In this document: one piece after another, positions 42,128-52,000 of the stretch | Position numbering within the stretch: position 1 is the stretch's first letter | How the letters are laid out: each line of letters starts with the position of its first letter | DNA from: an uncultured Aquimarina sp. | GTDB lineage: Bacteria > Bacteroidota > Bacteroidia > Flavobacteriales > Flavobacteriaceae | Assembly (NCBI RefSeq): GCF_947495315.1 | Contig: NZ_CANLYD010000001.1 | Span: forward strand, 744,001-808,000 | DNA: 64,000 bases | Direction: 5' to 3' | Made by a program: the position numbers and the translations under genes | Notes under the pieces: model-generated | What the model was told of the DNA's origin: nothing | Databases searched by the model: none | The model's input: the letters and a program-made list of their open reading frames with translations, nothing else

Positions 42128-43807
42128 ATGCTTGAGATTGTGTATGGTAAATTGTTAGATTTCTTATTGGATTCAATCTGGATTGGAGGTGTGTTCTGGT
42201 TAGTTTTATGGGTTTCTTTGAAAGTAATCAATACCAGACACGCAAAAATACGATATCAGATATCATTATTGGTTTTCTTTGGTTTTTTTGTTGCATTAAG
42301 TATTATATCATTTGGGTATGACTCGATATATCAATCGTGGTTAAAACCCAAAGTCATGATCATAATGGTTGACTATAATGGAGGACATCAATCTATTAGT
42401 TTTGATATGATTGATAGAATTGAATTATTTTTTGTTACCAATAACTATTATATATGCATATGTTGGTTTTTAGTAACAATGATGTATCTGGTAAAACTAT
42501 TTAACCAATCTAGAGCAATTAAAAGTATCCAAGAGACAGGGATTTCTGATTATGGTTTGGATGTCTTAAAAACTGAGTTGATTCATAAGTTAGGAATTAA
42601 TAGAGAAGTTGTAATTAAGTTTATTAGAAATGGAAGTCATCCATTTACCACTGGATATTTTAAGCCTATAGTCTACTTTCCGATACAGGTATTGACTGGT
42701 TTTTCTTTAGAAGAATTAGAATTAATTCTTTTTCATGAATTAATTCATATACGAAGAAATGATTATCTAATTAATCTAATACAATTATGGATGGAGGCTA
42801 TCTTCTTTTTTAATCCTTTTGTAAGACATATTTCTAAAATAGTTAAGAATGAAAGAGAAGCTTCTTGTGACTATAATGTGATTAATGAAGGGTATTCTAA
42901 ACTAATGTATGCTAAAACTTTAGAGCGCTCATACCAATTGCATTATGACTTGGCACTTAGTTTCGGTAGTCAAAATGTGTTTTCTAGAATCAAAAATCTT
43001 ACATGGTTTCAAACGTCCAGCCATAAACAGCATAAGTATCAAAGCGTATTTCTTGGATTATTCGTAATAGGTTTTACTTTTATGACATTAGGTTTTGGTG
43101 TTTCTACAAAAAACAACCTTTCTAAAAAAGTTTTAACCAAAGATGTAGCTGTGTATCCAAGAATTTATTTCAACGCAGATACTGTGATTTATCAAGTTGA
43201 TGACCATAGACATTTACATTTATATTGTGAGACAGAATATTCGTATTACGAAGATGGAGTTTTAAAAAGTGAAGAAGAGTTGCAGGCTAATTTTGAAATT
43301 AAAAAAGTGGATAATGGCGAGTACATTGATATCACTCATATAGATAAAACCACCGGTAAAATAATCAGTAAATCCAGTAAGATAAAAGATAATTCTGATT
43401 GGGTTAATTTGCAAGTAGCATTAAGCGAATATTGTGGAGTTCCCTCTGATGATATAATGTGGGGTATTCAATATGCGATGTTAGGTGATATTTATTTATT
43501 TGATGAAAAATTACCAACAGATTTGCAGAAAAAATATAAACAAAAACACCCTAATGCTTTTCCAAAATCCATACTAACTTCTGAGGATATTACTTTTCTC
43601 AAACAAATGGTGTATGAATTACAAAAGGATAATTTAGTAGATCCTGATTATGAGAAGACACAAGTAGTGTTTAATCCAAAACCTGGTGGGATATTGTTAC
43701 TAAACAATATTCCTCTTTCCAAAAAACATGCAGAAAAATATTATATCTACTTAAAACAAACATCCGGAAAGTTTTTTTATGAAGGAGCTACGTATCGTAT
43801 AAAATAA
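42128..43807 (+). CDS. M56-family (BlaR1-like) membrane metallopeptidase
   Basis: 559 residues. Membrane helices lie near 15-32, 43-62, 105-122 and 306-326. The cytoplasmic zinc site is His203-Glu204-x-x-His207 (ILFHELIHIRRNDY), with the family-typical Glu/Asp in NEREASCDYNVI. A C-terminal extracytoplasmic domain of about 230 residues (from 330) has no penicillin-binding SxxK transpeptidase sequence, so it senses something other than beta-lactams. By analogy with BlaR1 it should inactivate the BlaI-type repressor from 40401. It sits between two TlpA-like genes, 59 bp and 75 bp away. A disulfide or envelope redox signal is the simplest inference for what it senses. Confidence 0.93.
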   Translation: MLEIVYGKLLDFLLDSIWIGGVFWLVLWVSLKVINTRHAKIRYQISLLVFFGFFVALSIISFGYDSIYQSWLKPKVMIIMVDYNGGHQSISFDMIDRIELFFVTNNYYICICWFLVTMMYLVKLFNQSRAIKSIQETGISDYGLDVLKTELIHKLGINREVVIKFIRNGSHPFTTGYFKPIVYFPIQVLTGFSLEELELILFHELIHIRRNDYLINLIQLWMEAIFFFNPFVRHISKIVKNEREASCDYNVINEGYSKLMYAKTLERSYQLHYDLALSFGSQNVFSRIKNLTWFQTSSHKQHKYQSVFLGLFVIGFTFMTLGFGVSTKNNLSKKVLTKDVAVYPRIYFNADTVIYQVDDHRHLHLYCETEYSYYEDGVLKSEEELQANFEIKKVDNGEYIDITHIDKTTGKIISKSSKIKDNSDWVNLQVALSEYCGVPSDDIMWGIQYAMLGDIYLFDEKLPTDLQKKYKQKHPNAFPKSILTSEDITFLKQMVYELQKDNLVDPDYEKTQVVFNPKPGGILLLNNIPLSKKHAEKYYIYLKQTSGKFFYEGATYRIK

Positions 43808-43882
43808 CTTTTGAAACATTAATACAATCAGTCAATTAAATTACGAATAGAATCAAATAATTAAAATGAAAATCAATCAAAA

Positions 43883-45061
43883 ATGAAGAAACTAATCTTA
43901 TTAGTTGTTGTCAGCTTATTTTACAGTTGTAATCAAACTGATAAAGAAATCCTTGAAGAAACTATAGAGAAATTAAATATTCTAGAAACTTTAGAGTATA
44001 ACACACGAGTCATATTTCTTCCTAAAACGGATGATAGAAATAATATTTTTATAGCGAATTGTTACTACGATTTCACTAGTAAAGACAGCTTATTAGGAGC
44101 TAAGTACCATTTTGTTTCTAAAGATGGTGATGAACAGGTTTTTGATGGTGAAAAAATGTTTTACTCATCGGCAAAAGAAGAAAGAGTTTTGTATGAAAAT
44201 GTACCTAAGGACTATCAAGTAAAAAGTTCGATTTATGGGTTACGATCAATACTGGAAATCCGAAATGTTTTACCTGAATTACTTCAGGATGTTACAATCA
44301 TGATTAAGAAAGAAGATACTATTGTAAATGACTTGATATGTTACAAATTTGATTTTGAAATTCCAGACAGGTATGTGTCACAGACAGGATTGGATAGAGT
44401 TCCGGATGATATGAAGAATTATATATTTAATTACCAATTAATCATCTCTAAAGAAAACAAGCTTCCTGTTTATGTGAAGACAAAAAATTCAGAAAGTGAT
44501 CAAATCATTACTGCATCACTAAGCGATTTTAAAGTTCCGGCCAAAAGAGATGATATTGTATGGAGCTATAAAAGATTTCCTGAAGGATATTTAACTATGA
44601 GTGAGGGAGAATACTATAAAAGAAAAAGGATGAATATGGAAAGTAATATTGGAAAAAAAGCACCTGACTTTACTTTACCAACCCTTGCGGGAGATACGGT
44701 ATCATTATCAAGATTAGAGAACAAGCTTACATTATTAGAATTTTGGTTTCCTAATTGTGGTGGATGTGTAGAAGCAGTTCCTCATATAAACGAAATGCAA
44801 CAAAAGTATAAGGAAAAGGGGTTAGATATCTATGGAATTGAATTTACTAGACCTAATGATAAAGGGTTAAAGAAGTATGTTGAAAAGCAAAACATAGAGA
44901 TACCTACTTTATATTTAGGTAAGGATACGGCCTCATCTTATGGCACTTCTGCAGCTCCAACTTTTGTTTTATTAAATGAACAAAAAGAGATCTTATACAT
45001 ACATATGGGATTAGAAAAGAAGGCTCTGATAAAAATGATAGAAGAGAACATAAAAGGATAA
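43883..45061 (+). CDS. TlpA-like thioredoxin-fold lipoprotein
   Basis: 392 residues. The signal MKKLILLVVVSLFYSCNQTDKEI is a lipobox ending at Cys16. The N-terminal domain (about 20-240) matches that of the 40884 product (TLEYNTRVIFLPK ... CYYDFTSKDSLLGAKYHFVS). The C-terminal TlpA domain has Cys292/Cys295 in LEFWFPNCGGCVEAVPHINEMQQ and the cis-Pro in SAAPTFVLL. The dipeptide is Gly-Gly, unlike the Gly-Ala of its paralogue. It is membrane-anchored and expected in the periplasm. It is the fourth gene of the BlaI/M56 operon, 75 bp downstream of the M56 gene. Confidence 0.92.
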   Translation: MKKLILLVVVSLFYSCNQTDKEILEETIEKLNILETLEYNTRVIFLPKTDDRNNIFIANCYYDFTSKDSLLGAKYHFVSKDGDEQVFDGEKMFYSSAKEERVLYENVPKDYQVKSSIYGLRSILEIRNVLPELLQDVTIMIKKEDTIVNDLICYKFDFEIPDRYVSQTGLDRVPDDMKNYIFNYQLIISKENKLPVYVKTKNSESDQIITASLSDFKVPAKRDDIVWSYKRFPEGYLTMSEGEYYKRKRMNMESNIGKKAPDFTLPTLAGDTVSLSRLENKLTLLEFWFPNCGGCVEAVPHINEMQQKYKEKGLDIYGIEFTRPNDKGLKKYVEKQNIEIPTLYLGKDTASSYGTSAAPTFVLLNEQKEILYIHMGLEKKALIKMIEENIKG

Positions 45062-45093
45062 AATAACAGAACACACTAAAATTTATAAAACGA

Positions 45094-46239
45094 ATGAACA
45101 CTATGAAAAAAGTATTTTTACTAATGGGTGTATTAGCTCTTTTAGGATGTAATCAGGAACAAAAGGAGAAAGTCGAAGAAGGATTCGTGATCAACGGAAA
45201 AGTTACGAGTTTTAATGAAGGTACATTATTGTACCTGGATGATCCTGATACTCAAGCAAGGATTGATAGTGTAACCATAACAAACGGAGCATTTCAATTT
45301 AAAGGAAAAATTGAAGGCCCAAAACAATTAGTTATAAGTACTAAGTTTAATAACGAAGCACCTTCGGATCATAAGTATAGGTTCTTATGAGTAGATAACG
45401 GAGAGATTTCAATCCAATGAGATTTTAAAGATTTTAGATTCTCTAAAGTAGAAGGACTGGAACTTCATAACATTGATGAGGAACTTTCAAAATTGTTAAA
45501 ACCATTTACAAAACAATTAGACAGCTTGTCAAATTTATATAATGCGGATGATGACCATAATAGATTGGTGTCTTCTAAAGTAAATGAAGTAATGAAATCA
45601 GAAGACAGTGCTATAATAAGTTTTATAAAGGAAAACCCCAATAATTACGTATCACTTTCTAGAGTAGGGTATTTAACAGATAAATTTTCAAAAGAAGAGT
45701 TGAGCGCCATTTATAATGCTTTGGATCAAAATCTTAAAGAAACTGAAGATGGAGAGGCTATTAAGCAATTTATGAATATTGATAAAATAATAGAAAAAGG
45801 AGATCAAATAGCAGATTTAAAAGGAGAGACTCTTTCTGGAGAAACAAAATCATTAGCAACTATAGTTAAGCAAAACAAATATACGATTCTTGATTTTTGG
45901 GCTGCAGGTTGCGGACCTTGTAGAATGCAAAGTAAACAGTATAGAGAATTACATAAGACATACAAAGAAAAAGGGTTGGTGATTGTAAGTTTTTCTTTAG
46001 ATAAAAATCGTGAGCATTGGGAAAAAGCATCAGAGGAGGATAGTATTTCCTGGGTCAATATTTCAGATCTTAGGGGGAATGACGGTATTGCTCCCATGAC
46101 CTATGGAATAAGAGGTATTCCTAATAGCTTTTTAATTAATCAGGAATGGAAAATAGTATCAGAATTTAATGGTTTTAATCCTAATCAAGCTCCTTTTCAG
46201 AATGAATTAGAAGAGTTTTTTGAAGAAAAATCTGAATAA
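45094..46239 (+). pseudogene. TlpA/DUF4369-type lipoprotein gene broken by two in-frame TGA codons
   Basis: One continuous frame of 382 codons is interrupted by TGA at 45388-45390 and 45418-45420, ten codons apart, with no frameshift. The front half has a lipobox (VLALLGCNQEQK) and a DUF4369-like domain (VINGKVTSFNEGTLLYLDD ... VTITNGAFQFKGKIEGP). The rear half has a thioredoxin domain with FWAAGCGPCRMQ (Cys273/Cys276 in the fused numbering) and cis-Pro in GIRGIPNSFLI. The sequence between and after the stops reads as normal protein (VDNGEISIQ, DFKDFRFSKVEGL). The rear part has no good ATG, only a TTG at 45493. It is most likely a recently inactivated third thioredoxin-like gene. Sequencing error or readthrough is possible but less likely with two stops. 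Confidence 0.85.
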
Positions 46240-46260
46240 ACTAATAGTTCATATATTATA

Positions 46261-46297
46261 AAATGTCATTGGTATTAATGCTAATGACATTTTTTTG
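46261..46297 (+). terminator. Intrinsic terminator of the BlaI/TlpA/M56 operon
   Basis: AAATGTCATT and AATGACATTT form a 10-bp stem with a 12-base loop, followed by a T run. It lies 21 bp after the last stop codon. Confidence 0.85.
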
Positions 46298-46490
46298 TTT
46301 AGTTATTTAAAGGTTTATAGACTAAAGAATTATAAAGGAGATTTTATCAGATGAGGTTATCAATAACCGGACGGAAAAAGTGGTGGTAAACTGTAACATT
46401 TCACTAATTATTTCGTCATATATATAAAGACTGCTAATTCTATTAGCAACTTTAAGCAATCATCAATCATCAATAAAAATCAAAGAAATC

Positions 46491-46829
46491 ATGAGACAAG
46501 ACAGATCATTACTCGTTATTACCCATTTATCACAGTTGTTAGACCTTGTAACTGGATTTGGAGGGTTTATAGTGCCATTAATACTATGGTTAACCCAGAG
46601 AGAACAGGTATTGGCAATGGATAATCACGGAAAATCAATTATGAATTTTCAGATTAGTATGTTTATCTATGCGGTAGTTTGTGTTCCATTAATATTATTA
46701 TTTGGATTAGGAATTTTAGGATTAATTGTAATAGGTATCTTATGTTTAGTATTTCCTATAATTAATGCAATCAAAGCAAGTAATGGAGAAGAGCCATCGT
46801 ATCCTTTATCTATGGAGATTATAAAGTAA
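46491..46829 (+). CDS. DUF4870-domain small membrane protein
   Basis: 112 residues. The family pattern is clear: an N-terminal LLVITHLSQLLDLVTGFGGFIVPLILWLT helix, a short charged segment with MDNHGKSIMNFQIS, and two further helices (MFIYAVVCVPLILLFGLGILGLIVIGILCLVFPIINAIKA). It is expected in the cytoplasmic membrane. The function of the family is not known to me. It stands alone between two terminators and converges on amtB. Confidence 0.9.
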   Translation: MRQDRSLLVITHLSQLLDLVTGFGGFIVPLILWLTQREQVLAMDNHGKSIMNFQISMFIYAVVCVPLILLFGLGILGLIVIGILCLVFPIINAIKASNGEEPSYPLSMEIIK

Positions 46830-46850
46830 TAATACTTGCATAAATTAAAT

Positions 46851-46884
46851 AAAGGGGTATATGAAAACATCATATACCCCCTTT
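46851..46884. terminator. Bidirectional terminator between DUF4870 gene and amtB
   Basis: AAAGGGGTATATG and CATATACCCCCTTT form a long stem (one extra C) with loop AAAACAT. It lies between convergent stop codons with A/T-rich flanks on both sides. Confidence 0.8.
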
Positions 46885-46914
46885 CTTAAACTCTATTTCA
46901 ATATGAGTAATCTA

Positions 46915-48201
46915 TTAGCTATCCTCTCCATAAGCAGAAACACCATGCTCATGTAAGTCTAAACCATCAATTTCTTCTTTTTCAGATACACGCAGTCCAA
47001 TAGTTTTCTTCAGAATAAAAAGTACTACAAAACTTGCTAGAACAGCCCATCCAATCATAGATAATGAACCAAGTGTCTGAACACCTAATTGTTTAAATCC
47101 GCCTCCGTATAACAATCCACCAGCAAAATCATCTCCTGGTAAAGCAAAAACACCTACAAGTACAGTTCCTAAAAAACCGCAAACACCATGTACAGAAATC
47201 GCTCCTACTGGATCATCAACTTTTAATTTTTTGTCTATAAATTCTATTGATAAAACTACTACTATACCAGAGATAATACCAATCACAGCAGCTCCTGCAG
47301 CACTAACATTACCGCATCCTGCAGTAATACCTACAAGACCTGCTAAACATCCATTTAAAGTCATAGAAATGTCTGGTTTCTTGTATTTTATCCAAGTAAA
47401 GAATAAAGCCGTTATGGAACCTAAAGCTGCAGCTAAGTTTGTATTTATAATGACACTACCTACTGCAATAGAATCACTGCCACCAAATGCAAGTTGAGAA
47501 CCTCCATTAAATCCGAACCATCCTAACCAAAGAATAAGCACACCTAATGCTCCTAATATCATATTATGTCCAGGAATAACGTTTATTTTACCGTTGTCAT
47601 ATTTTCCGATTCTTGGTCCAATTAATATTGCAGCTACTAATCCAGCAAATCCCCCTACAGCGTGAACTATGGTTGATCCAGCAAAATCAATAAATCCAAG
47701 ATTGTTTAACCAAGCTTTGTCATCAAATGGCCATAACCAGCTTCCAGAAATAGGATAAATAATTGTCGTTAATACGGCTGAGAAAATAAGATAAGTCGAG
47801 AATTTTGTTCTTCCCGCTACAGCTCCTGATACTATAGTCGCTGCTGTAGCACAAAATACAGTTTGAAAAAATAAGTTATGCCAGTCGTCTTGTTTAAAAA
47901 ATGCGAGATCAAAAGGATCTCTCATAAAGCCCCCTAAAATTGTATCTCCTCCATACATAATTGAGTATCCCACTACCCAGAACATTAAAGAACCGACAGC
48001 AAGATCCATAAAGTTCTTCATAACAATATTACCAGCATTTTTAGAGCGGGTAAATCCTGTTTCAACCAAAGTGAAGCCTGCCTGCATAAAAAATACTAAA
48101 ATAGCAGCAATAAGAATCCACAAAATACTTAGATCTGCATTAACGCCATCTACAGCAGCCTTAACTGCCTCTTGTACTTCTTGTTGTTGTATATTGTTCA
48201 T
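46915..48201 (-). CDS. amtB: Ammonium transporter AmtB
   Basis: 428 residues with the expected eleven-helix Amt/Rh plan. Landmarks are MQAGFTLVETGFTRSKNAGNIVMKNFMD in the first helices, GFIDFAGSTIVHAVGGFAGLVAAILIGPR with the pore His, LGWFGFNGGSQLAFGG and DDPVGAISVHGVCGFLGTVLVGVFA with the second pore His. The cytoplasmic tail ends LDLHEHGVSAYGEDS. It admits ammonium when external nitrogen is low. The P-II gene lies 38 bp upstream on the same strand, the universal glnK-amtB pairing in which uridylylation- or ligand-controlled P-II plugs the channel. Confidence 0.96.
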   Translation of the reverse strand: MNNIQQQEVQEAVKAAVDGVNADLSILWILIAAILVFFMQAGFTLVETGFTRSKNAGNIVMKNFMDLAVGSLMFWVVGYSIMYGGDTILGGFMRDPFDLAFFKQDDWHNLFFQTVFCATAATIVSGAVAGRTKFSTYLIFSAVLTTIIYPISGSWLWPFDDKAWLNNLGFIDFAGSTIVHAVGGFAGLVAAILIGPRIGKYDNGKINVIPGHNMILGALGVLILWLGWFGFNGGSQLAFGGSDSIAVGSVIINTNLAAALGSITALFFTWIKYKKPDISMTLNGCLAGLVGITAGCGNVSAAGAAVIGIISGIVVVLSIEFIDKKLKVDDPVGAISVHGVCGFLGTVLVGVFALPGDDFAGGLLYGGGFKQLGVQTLGSLSMIGWAVLASFVVLFILKKTIGLRVSEKEEIDGLDLHEHGVSAYGEDS

Positions 48202-48239
48202 AAATTTTTAGTTTTTAAGTTGATCATTTTTTTAATAAA

Positions 48240-48578
48240 TTAAGATAAGGTTATTCCACCTTTCTCAGAAGTACGTATTCTGTAAGCTTCTTTAATGTCA
48301 GATACAAAGATCTTTCCATCACCGACCTCACCTGTTTTTGCTGCTTCTAGGATTGCTGAGATTGCAATTTCTTCGAAATCATCATTTACTATTATTGATA
48401 AATAACGTCTCTGGATATCAGTAGTGCTGTAAGATATACCTCTATAAACACTTCCTTTCTGTTCGTTACCAACTCCAGTAACATCCCAATAAGAAAAGAA
48501 TGTGATGCCTTTGTCATGCAAAGCTTCTTTTACAACACGATATTTTGATCTCCTGATGATTGCTTCTATTTTCTTCAT
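48240..48578 (-). CDS. Nitrogen regulatory protein P-II (GlnB/GlnK family)
   Basis: 112 residues, standard family length. It starts MKKIEAIIRRSKYRVVKEALHDKGI. The T-loop region reads GVGNEQKGSVYRGISYSTTDIQRRYLSIIV, and the second signature is TGEVGDGKIFVSDIKEAYRIRTSEKG. The T-loop has a Tyr (YRG) at about the position of the uridylylation site but is not the enterobacterial sequence. It senses 2-oxoglutarate and ATP/ADP and regulates AmtB. Encoded just before amtB, it is GlnK-type in context. A good promoter lies 37-69 bp upstream, and the divergent gene is gltB. Confidence 0.95.
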   Translation of the reverse strand: MKKIEAIIRRSKYRVVKEALHDKGITFFSYWDVTGVGNEQKGSVYRGISYSTTDIQRRYLSIIVNDDFEEIAISAILEAAKTGEVGDGKIFVSDIKEAYRIRTSEKGGITLS

Positions 48579-48614
48579 AAAGATTAAAAGTTAAAATTAA
48601 TGTTAAATCTGTCT

Positions 48615-48647
48615 CAAAAATATGTGAATTACTTTTTAGCCGCCAAA
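48615..48647 (-). promoter_or_regulatory. Promoter of the P-II/amtB operon
   Basis: On the minus strand TATTTTTG (48615-48622) matches TAnnTTTG and TTTG (48644-48647) lies 21 bp upstream. This leaves a 5' UTR of roughly 30 bp. Confidence 0.65.
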
Positions 48648-48689
48648 TTTTAGTGGGTAAACTAGGTATTTTTATCATTTTTAAATATT

Positions 48690-48712
48690 TACCCCCTAAA
48701 AAATTGGGGGTA
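48690..48712. promoter_or_regulatory. TACCCCC-N9-GGGGGTA dyad in the nitrogen divergent gap
   Basis: Perfect 7-base inverted arms around a 9-base A/T centre. It is the only G/C-rich block in the gap. It lies about 43 bp upstream of the -33 box of the P-II promoter, so it may bind an activator, or act as a hairpin in a long gltB leader. Confidence 0.45.
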
Positions 48713-49013
48713 TGTATTTTTTAAAGAAATAAATAAGGATTTCGCAGTAACGTATTACAATTTTTTTACGAAAACGTTTTCATTGATGTTTTTCATAGCT
48801 AAATTGCTGTAATCCCTTATGTTATTTGAGTTTTTTTAAGAAAAACACGTTATTGAATTCGTAATTAGAAGTCGTTATTTTGTGATTATTTTATTGAAAC
48901 TTGTGTTTTTTTAAAGAGCTAAGAAAAGTAATCCTGAAAGCTCTGTTTTTCTTTTTCCTTCCTTAAGGTTTTGTTAATTTCAACAACTCGAAACACTTTA
49001 GATCGGAAATAAT

Positions 49014-52000
49014 ATGAAGAAACAAGGAATGTATCTGCCAGAATTCGAACACGACGCATGTGGTGCCGGATTTATTTGTAGCTTAGAAGGAAAAAAGTCT
49101 AATGATATTATTCATAAGGCACTTGAGATTCTGGAGAAATTAGAACATCGTGGAGCAGTAAGTTCAGATGGAAAAACCGGAGATGGAGCTGGAATACTTA
49201 TAGATATCCCTCACGATTTCTTTGTTGAGAATTGTACATTTGATTTACCTGAAGCAGGGCAATATGCTGTAAGTAATGTATTCTTACCTAAAAAGGAAAA
49301 TCAGAGAGAATACTGCATGGATACCTTCGAAAAAAGTATTGCCGATCAAGGTCTTGTACTTTTAGGATGGAGAGATGTTCCTGTAGATACAGTTCATTTA
49401 GGTGAAATAGCTGCTACGACAGAACCTTTTATTAAGCAAATATTTATAGGTAAAAATACTAAAGAACAAAGCTATTTTGATTTTAATTTAAAATTGTTCA
49501 CTGCAAGAAAAGCTACAGAACACGAAATATACAGTTCTAAATTATCAGAAAACAAGTTTTTCTATCTACCTAGTTTATCTACAAAAACTTTAATATTTAA
49601 AGGTCTTTTGATGCCAGAAGACATTAAATTATACTACACGGATCTTATGGATCCGAAAGTAGTGACTAGATTGGCTTTAGTGCATCAGCGTTTTTCGACC
49701 AACACGTTTCCTACTTGGGATCTGGCTCAGCCTTTCCGATATATGTGTCATAATGGAGAGATTAATACCTTAAGAGGTAATGTGACCAGAATGAGATCTA
49801 GAGAAGAATTATTAGAGAGCAACTGGTTTGGTGAGGATATTAAAAAAGTATTACCGGTCGTTCTGAAAGGAAAATCAGATTCTGCATCAATGGATATGGT
49901 AGTAGAATTATTATTGATGACAGGTAGGTCTTTGCCAGAGGTGATGATGATGATGGTGCCAGAAGCCTGGGAGAAGAATCCGGAAATGTCTGAAGCCAAG
50001 AAAGCATTCTATGAATATAATTCTTGTGCAATGGAACCTTGGGATGGCCCTGCATCGATTCCATTTACAGATGGGAACTATATTGGAGCTGTATTAGATA
50101 GAAATGGATTAAGACCATCTAGATATACTGTGACAAAAGATGGATACGTAATTATGTCTTCTGAAACAGGAGTAGTAGATATTGAACCAAGTAATCTGGA
50201 GTTTCACGGTCGTCTCGAACCAGGGAAGATGTTCCTGGTAAATATGGACGAAGGTCGAATTATTAATGACGAAGAAATTAAAGAAGAAATAGCAGCCAAA
50301 CATCCTTATAGAGAATGGATAGACGATAATTTAGTGCACCTAAAGGATATTCCTTATAATGATTGTCCATTATTTTTAGGAGAAGAAACAATTGGTAAAC
50401 GTAAAGAGGTGTTTGGTTATACTCAGGAAGATATAGATACGATTATTGTTCCGATGAGTCAATTAGCAAAAGAACCTATAGGATCTATGGGGTCAGATAC
50501 TCCAATTGCAGTACTTTCCGAAAGATCACAGTTGATCTATAATTACTTTAAGCAGTTATTTGCTCAGGTAACGAATCCTCCCTTAGATGGAATCCGTGAG
50601 GAATTGATTACAGATATCAGCCTTACATTAGGAGCAGATCATAATATTTTCAATATTAATGAAAAACACTGTAATAAATTAAAAATCCAGAATCCTGTTA
50701 TTTCAAAAGAGGATTTAGATAAAATCAAAACATATGCAGATAAAGGTTTTAAGGCAACTTCTGTTTCTATGTTATATAATATCAACAGAGGACTTAATGG
50801 ATTAGAAGATGCTTTGGAAGATACTTTAAATAAAGTTTCAGAAGCGATTGATGAAGGGAGTAATATCATTATACTTTCGGATAGAAATATAAGTAAGCAC
50901 AGAGCTCCGATTCCTGCATTGTTAGCTTGTTCTTTTGTTAATAGTGGATTACAGAAATTAGGAAAGCGTTCTCAGGTGAGTATTATCATTGAATCAGCAG
51001 AACCAAGAGAAGTACATCATTTTGCATTACTATTTGGATATGGTGCCAGCGCCATCAATCCATATATGGTAAATGAAATAATAAAAGAACAGATTGAAGA
51101 TAAAAATATTACCGACTTAGAAGCATTAGAAGCGGTAAACAATTATAATAAAGCTGTAGGTAAAGGAGTGCTGAAGGTAATGAACAAAATAGGGATCTCT
51201 ACCTTGAATTCGTACCGTAGCTCTCAACTTTTCGAATGTATTGGTATAAATACCAAAGTGGTAGATAAATACTTCCCAAATACGGCAACACGTATTCAGG
51301 GTATAGGGTTATATGAAATAGAGAAAGAAATAGCTAAGCGTCACAAAAGAGCTTATATAGAGAGAGAAGTAGATGCGACATTAGATTTAGAAATAGGAGG
51401 TCAGTATAGATGGAGACGTAATGGAGAGAAACATCAGTTTAATCCATTATCAGTAGCTAAACTTCAGAAATCTGTTAGGGATAACGATCCTGAAACCTAT
51501 AAGGAATATGCAAGTTTGATCAATGAACAGTCTAAAAATCTAATGACGATTCGTGGATTACTAGAATTCTCTAATTATGATCCAATTCCATTAGATGAGG
51601 TAGAACCTTGGACAGAAATTGTAAAACGTTTTAAAACCGGAGCAATGTCTTATGGATCTATTAGTAAGGAAGCACATGAGAATCTAGCGGTTGCGATGAA
51701 CCGAATTGGCGGTAAGAGTAACTCTGGAGAAGGAGGAGAAAATCCATTGCGTTTTTATAAAGATGTAAATGGAGATTGGAAAAATAGTGCTATTAAGCAA
51801 GTTGCTTCTGGTCGATTTGGAGTTTCTTCAAATTATTTAACAAATGCTGCCGAGATACAAATAAAAATGGCTCAAGGAGCTAAACCTGGAGAAGGAGGAC
51901 AGTTGCCAGGACCAAAAGTAAATCCTGAAATTGCCAAAACTCGTAACTCTACTCCATATGTTGGATTAATTTCTCCACCACCACATCACGATATTTATTC

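Larger units (their letters stand above)
48579..49013. other. 435-bp divergent regulatory gap (P-II/amtB versus gltB)
   Basis: Besides the P-II promoter (48615-48647) and the C/G-rich dyad (48690-48712), it contains GAAAACGTTTTC, a perfect 12-bp palindrome (48770-48781), and long T tracts. No gene. No clear TAnnTTTG box was found for gltB. Confidence 0.7.

Noticed and set aside
45388..45420. Selenocysteine or recoded TGA in the third TlpA-like gene
   Set aside because: No Cys or Sec is expected at these positions in the DUF4369-like domain, there are two stops, no SECIS-like hairpin was seen just downstream, and TGG is used normally for Trp elsewhere.
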